Part shown: positions 60,075 through 64,000 of the stretch, one piece after another
Position numbering within the stretch: the stretch's first letter is position 1
Layout of the letters: each line of letters begins with the position of its first letter
Assembly (NCBI RefSeq): GCF_900141865.1
Contig: NZ_FQYW01000008.1
Coordinates: 62,001 to 126,000, forward strand
DNA: 64,000 bases
Origin: Anaerovibrio lipolyticus DSM 3074
GTDB lineage: Bacteria; Bacillota; Negativicutes; Selenomonadales; Selenomonadaceae
Direction of reading: 5' to 3'
Program-made: the position numbers and the translations under genes
The notes under the pieces: generated by a model
Told to the model about the DNA's origin: nothing
The model's input: only the letters and a program-made list of their open reading frames with translations
The model's database searches: none

Positions 60075-61208
60075 ATGAACAACAAACGAATTATTTCCAT
60101 AGATATTTTTCGGGGACTGACCATTTTTATAATGATTCTGGGAAATTTATCGCCAGATTCCCGGTACACCTATCCAACCCTGCTTCACAGTGGCTGGACA
60201 GGGGTTAATATCATTGATTTTGCCTTCCCTGGCTTTATCTTTATCATGGGTGTGTCCACTGTTTTCGCCAATTCATTAAAATACACCGACTGGCTGGGAA
60301 AGGTGGTAAAGCGCACCATTATTCTGTTTGTATTGGGGCTGCTGGTGAATCATCTGCCGTTGGTGTTCACTGCTCTTTTTTCCTCTGATTATACCTTTGT
60401 CCAGGCTGGCAACGATTTTCTTGCTTCCTTCCGGCCCTTTGGGGTGCTGCAGCGCATTGCTCTGGTGTATTTGGTGGGAACAATTATTTTTCAGGGAGCA
60501 TCCCGACCTTGGTCACTTTTTCCCATTTCCCTGTTTCTGATGAGTATTTCCTCTTTGGGGTATTACCTTTATAACCCAGCAGAGCCCTACAGCGAGGCAA
60601 ATAATATCAGCCTATATATAGACCAGCATATTCAAGGAATATCCCACAATTATATGCAGGCTCCATACGATCCGGAGGGGCTTTATGGCACCATCAATGC
60701 CATTGCCACAATGCTCCTGGGGTGTTTTGCGGGGCAAACACTAAACTCCCGGCAGGGCCTCAGTTTTGCCGACAACAAGAATACCAAGGCGCTGTTTTCC
60801 TACGGCATTGTTTTGCTTCTCATATCCTGGGGCTGGGCCCAGTGGGAAATCATCAGCAAGCCACTTTGGACTGCTCCTTATGTTCTTTCCATGGCAGGTA
60901 TTGGCATGATATCTCTGTCCCTATTGGAAGGTCTCTCCCATAGTATCTTTTTCAAATTCATCCTTCATCCATTAAGAGTCTTGGGGCAAAACCCAATTTT
61001 CGTCTATCTTTTATCAGAGTGGGGCCTTGCCCTGCTATTTGCTATCCCACATAGTGGGGAGCCACTATACCTCTGGCTATACCACACCTATTTCTTCGCA
61101 GATAACTCGCCATTCACATCAACCTTTACCTACACTCTGCTATGGGACCTGACCTTTGTGATACTGGCAGAGGTAATGAATTGTAAGAATATTGTTATAA
61201 AGATATAA
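60075..61208 (+). CDS. HGSNAT-like membrane acyltransferase (DUF5009 type)
   Basis: A 377-residue protein with about ten helices resembling heparan-alpha-glucosaminide N-acetyltransferase homologues. The opening RIISIDIFRGLTIFIMILGNL, the conserved loop HSGWTGVNIIDFAFPGFIFIMGVS and FGVLQRIALVYLV are characteristic. Bacterial members probably transfer acetyl groups across the membrane to surface sugars. ATG 60075 follows AAGGAG; the ATG at 60033 lacks a site. Single gene. Confidence 0.85.
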   Translation: MNNKRIISIDIFRGLTIFIMILGNLSPDSRYTYPTLLHSGWTGVNIIDFAFPGFIFIMGVSTVFANSLKYTDWLGKVVKRTIILFVLGLLVNHLPLVFTALFSSDYTFVQAGNDFLASFRPFGVLQRIALVYLVGTIIFQGASRPWSLFPISLFLMSISSLGYYLYNPAEPYSEANNISLYIDQHIQGISHNYMQAPYDPEGLYGTINAIATMLLGCFAGQTLNSRQGLSFADNKNTKALFSYGIVLLLISWGWAQWEIISKPLWTAPYVLSMAGIGMISLSLLEGLSHSIFFKFILHPLRVLGQNPIFVYLLSEWGLALLFAIPHSGEPLYLWLYHTYFFADNSPFTSTFTYTLLWDLTFVILAEVMNCKNIVIKI

Positions 61209-61227
61209 TTTTTGGGGCCAGTTAGGC

Positions 61228-61267
61228 AAAAAAATCCTCATCCCGTAAAAGAGATGAGGACTTTTTA
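61228..61267. terminator. Bidirectional terminator
   Basis: TCCTCATC (61235-61242) and GATGAGGA (61253-61260), flanked by A-run and T-run, between convergent genes. Confidence 0.85.
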
Positions 61268-61286
61268 TTTGCAGAATTTACAAGAT

Positions 61287-62141
61287 TTACAGGATTTCCA
61301 CTAATTCAATCTGGAAATTTAATTCCTTACCGGCTAATTCGTGATTAGCGTCAAAGGTAATTTCAGTATCTGTCTTTTCGGTAACAGTAACAGGGAAAGG
61401 CTGGCCCATTGGGTTTGTAAGGTAAACCCGCTGACCCATTTCCAGATTCTCAGCTCCTGGAACCTGGTCAATTTCCACGGTCATGATGGCATTAGGGTCT
61501 GTTTCCCCATAGGCATCCTTTGGCTCCATGTGGGTATCTTTAATCTCCCCCACCTTCATATCAGCCACAGCCACATCAAAACCACGAATCATCATGCCGG
61601 CACCGCAGACAAATTCCAGTGGTTCGCCACGATCATAGGAAGAATCAAACTGAGTACCATCATTAAGAGTACCTTTGTAATGAACACGAACCTTCTTGCC
61701 CACATTTGGCCCTTCGATACCAAGAACAGTATGGGAACCACAGCCACCGCAGCCCTCGTGACCGCCACAGCCGCCTTCCTCATGATGGCCGCAGTCATGC
61801 CCTTCACCATGATGGTGGTCACAATTTACGCCGGAATTTACCAGCTCGCCAGCAAGATATGCCTCTACAACAGAATCAACGTCCCCGAACGCTCCGGCAC
61901 ACAGCTCAATACCTGCATTAGCCAATGCCTGCTGGGCACCGCCACCAATACCACCACAAATAAGCACATCAATGGATTTATCAGCCAAAAGGCCCGCCAA
62001 AGCACCATGGCCACTACCGTTTGACCCAATAATTTCACTGGATACTACCTTATTATCCTCAACCTCAAAAACCTTAAAGCTCTCTGTTTTGCCAAAATGC
62101 TGGAAAACGTTGCCATTATCATAGGTTACAGCAATTTTCAT
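61287..62141 (-). CDS. NifX-type / SlyD-type PPIase fusion protein
   Basis: A 284-residue fusion. Residues 1-106 are a dinitrogenase FeMo-cofactor (NifX/NafY/NifB-tail) domain: [33 protein letters not shown] and a closing AYLAGEL. Residues 107-137 are a linker with eight His and five Cys. Residues about 145-284 are a SlyD-type FKBP peptidyl-prolyl isomerase ([36 protein letters not shown]) with the inserted-in-flap chaperone domain. In SlyD the metal-binding tail is C-terminal; here it is N-terminal and joined to a metallocluster-binding domain. GAGAGG precedes the ATG. Likely a cytoplasmic metal or metallocluster chaperone. Confidence 0.88.
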   Translation of the reverse strand: MKIAVTYDNGNVFQHFGKTESFKVFEVEDNKVVSSEIIGSNGSGHGALAGLLADKSIDVLICGGIGGGAQQALANAGIELCAGAFGDVDSVVEAYLAGELVNSGVNCDHHHGEGHDCGHHEEGGCGGHEGCGGCGSHTVLGIEGPNVGKKVRVHYKGTLNDGTQFDSSYDRGEPLEFVCGAGMMIRGFDVAVADMKVGEIKDTHMEPKDAYGETDPNAIMTVEIDQVPGAENLEMGQRVYLTNPMGQPFPVTVTEKTDTEITFDANHELAGKELNFQIELVEIL

Positions 62142-62261
62142 CTATTGCACCTCTCTCAAAATAGTAGTTTGAAGCAATCACATCTTCACCTATGATAATA
62201 TAGCCTACATAAAAAGTCAATAAGTCAAATTTCTGAGTATTCTGATAATGATTCGCTGTTC

Positions 62262-62687
62262 CTATCCTTCCACCGTCTTCACAACAACCATTTTTGCATA
62301 TCCCTCAGCGCTGATGGTGCCATCCTCAAGAATAATCTCCGACTTCATTTCCACCACGTTGCGCTTGCGGTTTTCCACCCAGCCACGGATAGTGATAGGC
62401 ATTCCCACAGGTGTAGGCTTGCGATAACGGACTTCCAGCTTTCCCGTAAAGGCCGGCTCACCAGTCCTAAAAAGATAACCACCCATGGCCTCATCCAGCA
62501 TGGTGGAAACAATGCCGCCATGAACTACCCCACCAAAGCTCTGGTAATTCTTGTCCACCGTGGTTTTAGCGATATATTGATTGGAAATAATCTTAAAATC
62601 CAGCTTCATTCCGATAGGATTATTCTGACCGCAGGCAAAGCAGTTGCCTGTGTCTTCCATTTTTCTAAGTTCATCATCTGTTGACAT
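62262..62687 (-). CDS. PaaI-family hotdog thioesterase
   Basis: A 141-residue single hotdog-fold protein. The N-terminus has CFACGQNNPIGMKL, typical of one PaaI-like subgroup, and the active region is GGVVHGGIVSTMLDEAMGGYL with the conserved HGG and Asp/Glu. It probably hydrolyses acyl-CoA thioesters; the substrate is unknown. GGAGG lies before the ATG. It is separated from both neighbours by more than 100 nt. Confidence 0.85.
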   Translation of the reverse strand: MSTDDELRKMEDTGNCFACGQNNPIGMKLDFKIISNQYIAKTTVDKNYQSFGGVVHGGIVSTMLDEAMGGYLFRTGEPAFTGKLEVRYRKPTPVGMPITIRGWVENRKRNVVEMKSEIILEDGTISAEGYAKMVVVKTVEG

Positions 62688-62808
62688 TACAGTACCTCCA
62701 TGAGTTCCAAACTAATTCTATCCACCTATAAACTATAGATTGTACAAGGCTTTGTCAACTTTTTTCGGTGATTTGGCCGACTGTTTTATGGCAAGTTGGC
62801 ATAACGAC

Positions 62809-62848
62809 GAAAAAACCGTCGGGCAAATGAGACCCGACGGCTTTTCTT
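62809..62848. terminator. Terminator of metY
   Basis: CCGTCGGG (62816-62823) and CCCGACGG (62833-62840); the minus strand continues with TTTTTT. Confidence 0.88.
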
Positions 62849-62857
62849 TGTGTGAAA

Positions 62858-64000
62858 TTACACTGCTGCAAAGGCCTGAGCCAGATCAGCAATAATGTCA
62901 TCAATATGCTCAGTACCGATGGAGAGGCGAATGGTGCTGCGGCTGATACCTACATCAGCCAGCTCCTCATCGGTAAGCTGGGAATGGGTGGTGGTTGCTG
63001 GATGAATGACCAGGGACTTCACATCCGCCACATTTGCAAGGAGGGAGAAAATCTTCAGATTATCAATGAACCTGAAGGCCTCCTCCTGACCGCCCTTAAT
63101 CTCAAATGTGAAGATAGAGCCGCCGCCATTAGGGAAATACTTCTGATAGAGAGCATGATTCGGATGCTCTGGCAGACTTGGATGATTAACCTTGGTAACC
63201 TTTGGATTTTTTACGAGGTAAGCAATAACCTTTTTGGTGTTTTCTGCGTGACGCTCCAGGCGGAGGGACAGGGTCTCAGTGCCCTGCAACAGCAGGAAGG
63301 CCGCAAAAGGAGAAATAGTCGCACCCTGATCACGGAGCAAAATAGCACGAATGTAGATAGCAAATGCAGCCTTGCCGGCAGCCTCAGTAAACTTTACGCC
63401 GTGGTAGCTAGGATTTGCCTCGGAAATCCAAGGATACTTACCACTCTTTGCCCAGTCAAAGTTACCGCTGTCCACGATAACACCGCCAAGAGTTGTACCA
63501 TGACCGCCAATAAACTTGGTCGCAGAATGAACAACAATATCTGCGCCATGCTCAATAGGGCGGATAAGGTATGGAGTGCCGAAGGTGTTATCAATTACCA
63601 AAGGCAGCCCATGCTTGTGAGCCAGCTTGGCAATGGCATCAATATCTGGAATATCAGAGTTTGGATTGCCCAGGGTCTCAATGTAGATGGCCTTGGTATT
63701 ATCCTGGATAGCGCCCTCAATTTCCTTTAAATTATGAGCATCCACAAAGGTGGTCTCAATACCGTAAAGTGGCAGAGTATGGGCCAACAGGTTTGCAGAA
63801 CCGCCATAAATGGTCTTCTGGGCTACAATGTGTTCACCGGCCTTTGCCAAAGCCTGAATAGTATAGGTAATAGCTGCTGCGCCAGAAGCCAGAGCCAGAC
63901 CAGCCACACCGCCCTCAAGTGCTGCGATTCTTTCCTCAAAAACGCCCTGGGTGGAATTGGTAAGACGGCCATATATATTTCCCGCATCAGCAAGACCAAA
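62858..64000 (-). CDS. metY: O-acetylhomoserine sulfhydrylase-like PLP enzyme, partial
   Basis: The 3' 380 codons of a Cys/Met-metabolism PLP enzyme; the frame stays open to the window edge (FGLADAGNIYGRLTNSTQGVFEERIAALEG reads as the expected upstream sequence), so about 45 N-terminal residues are missing. The PLP lysine is in VVHSATKFIGGHGTTLGG, and IYGGSANLLAHTL and TLGNPNSDIPDIDAI are family signatures. The long insert with GKYPWISEANPSYHG is typical of O-acetylhomoserine aminocarboxypropyltransferase, which makes homocysteine from sulfide. MetB-type activity is less likely given that insert. Confidence 0.88.
   Translation of the reverse strand, partial: FGLADAGNIYGRLTNSTQGVFEERIAALEGGVAGLALASGAAAITYTIQALAKAGEHIVAQKTIYGGSANLLAHTLPLYGIETTFVDAHNLKEIEGAIQDNTKAIYIETLGNPNSDIPDIDAIAKLAHKHGLPLVIDNTFGTPYLIRPIEHGADIVVHSATKFIGGHGTTLGGVIVDSGNFDWAKSGKYPWISEANPSYHGVKFTEAAGKAAFAIYIRAILLRDQGATISPFAAFLLLQGTETLSLRLERHAENTKKVIAYLVKNPKVTKVNHPSLPEHPNHALYQKYFPNGGGSIFTFEIKGGQEEAFRFIDNLKIFSLLANVADVKSLVIHPATTTHSQLTDEELADVGISRSTIRLSIGTEHIDDIIADLAQAFAAV

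Noticed and set aside
62852-63730. Plus-strand open frame of 292 codons
   Set aside because: Antisense to the well-supported PLP enzyme gene; no recognisable domain or ribosome site.
1-64000. CRISPR array or tandem repeat array
   Set aside because: No regularly spaced direct repeats were seen anywhere in the window.

Overview
The window reads as a contiguous piece of chromosome from an anaerobic, mid-GC member of the Bacillota, most likely a diderm Negativicutes of the Selenomonas/Anaerovibrio type. This placement is inferred from gene content and style: strong GGAGG ribosome sites, compact operons closed by U-tailed hairpins, many exported or envelope proteins (SIMPL protein, exported alkylsulfatase and nucleosidase, tandem Venus-flytrap sensor kinases), two Na+-dependent NSS transporters and a cobalamin riboswitch. 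There is no rRNA, CRISPR array, complete prophage or insertion sequence. Both ends cut through genes: an iron-dependent alcohol dehydrogenase on the left and an O-acetylhomoserine sulfhydrylase-like PLP enzyme on the right.

Layout, 0-13.5 kb: redox and sugar enzymes; a divergent LysR / YeiH-type exporter pair with a cobalamin riboswitch between them; a Zur-like regulator and a zinc-binding lipoprotein with a perfect 24-bp operator; a DMT exporter preceded by the first 23 codons of a lost HxlR regulator; an Mrp/ApbC Fe-S carrier, a CGGC protein, an MFS exporter, a Tat-exported flavoenzyme, an orphan Panacea protein, tRNA-Ala(GGC) and a type I asparaginase. 13.6-23.5 kb: a chemotaxis operon cheA-cheW-mcp-cheR-cheB followed by a PAS histidine kinase, a CheY-like receiver and aroB. 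23.7-30.7 kb: rplS, lepB, a GGDEF-EAL protein with a degenerate cyclase motif, a SIMPL protein, an acyltransferase, rmuC and a PrsW-type membrane protease.

30.7-39.3 kb is the most accessory-looking part. It has a tyrosine-recombinase homologue that has lost its catalytic residues and sits behind a 36-bp perfect palindrome, then two convergent BvgS-like hybrid kinases, the second translationally coupled to an unknown 127-residue protein. 39.3-52.8 kb is mixed housekeeping: two NSS transporters, a BFD-like ferredoxin, an exported nucleosidase, enoyl-CoA hydratase, two radical SAM proteins, a Nif11-like small protein, a PurF paralogue without its catalytic cysteine, a lipid kinase, a MOP flippase and a GalT-like protein. 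52.8-57.4 kb holds a three-gene split phosphorelay: a tandem receiver protein, a kinase-receiver hybrid, and a paralogous pseudokinase that has lost its phospho-accepting His but gained an HPt domain. 57.5-64 kb has an exported alkylsulfatase, a HGSNAT-like acyltransferase, a NifX-SlyD fusion with a His/Cys-rich linker, a PaaI thioesterase and the truncated sulfhydrylase.

The strongest candidates for something not yet described are the split phosphorelay with its pseudokinase-HPt, the dead integrase with its palindrome, the NifX-SlyD fusion, and the cobalamin-riboswitch control of a YeiH-family exporter. All calls come from reading the sequence; no database search was run.
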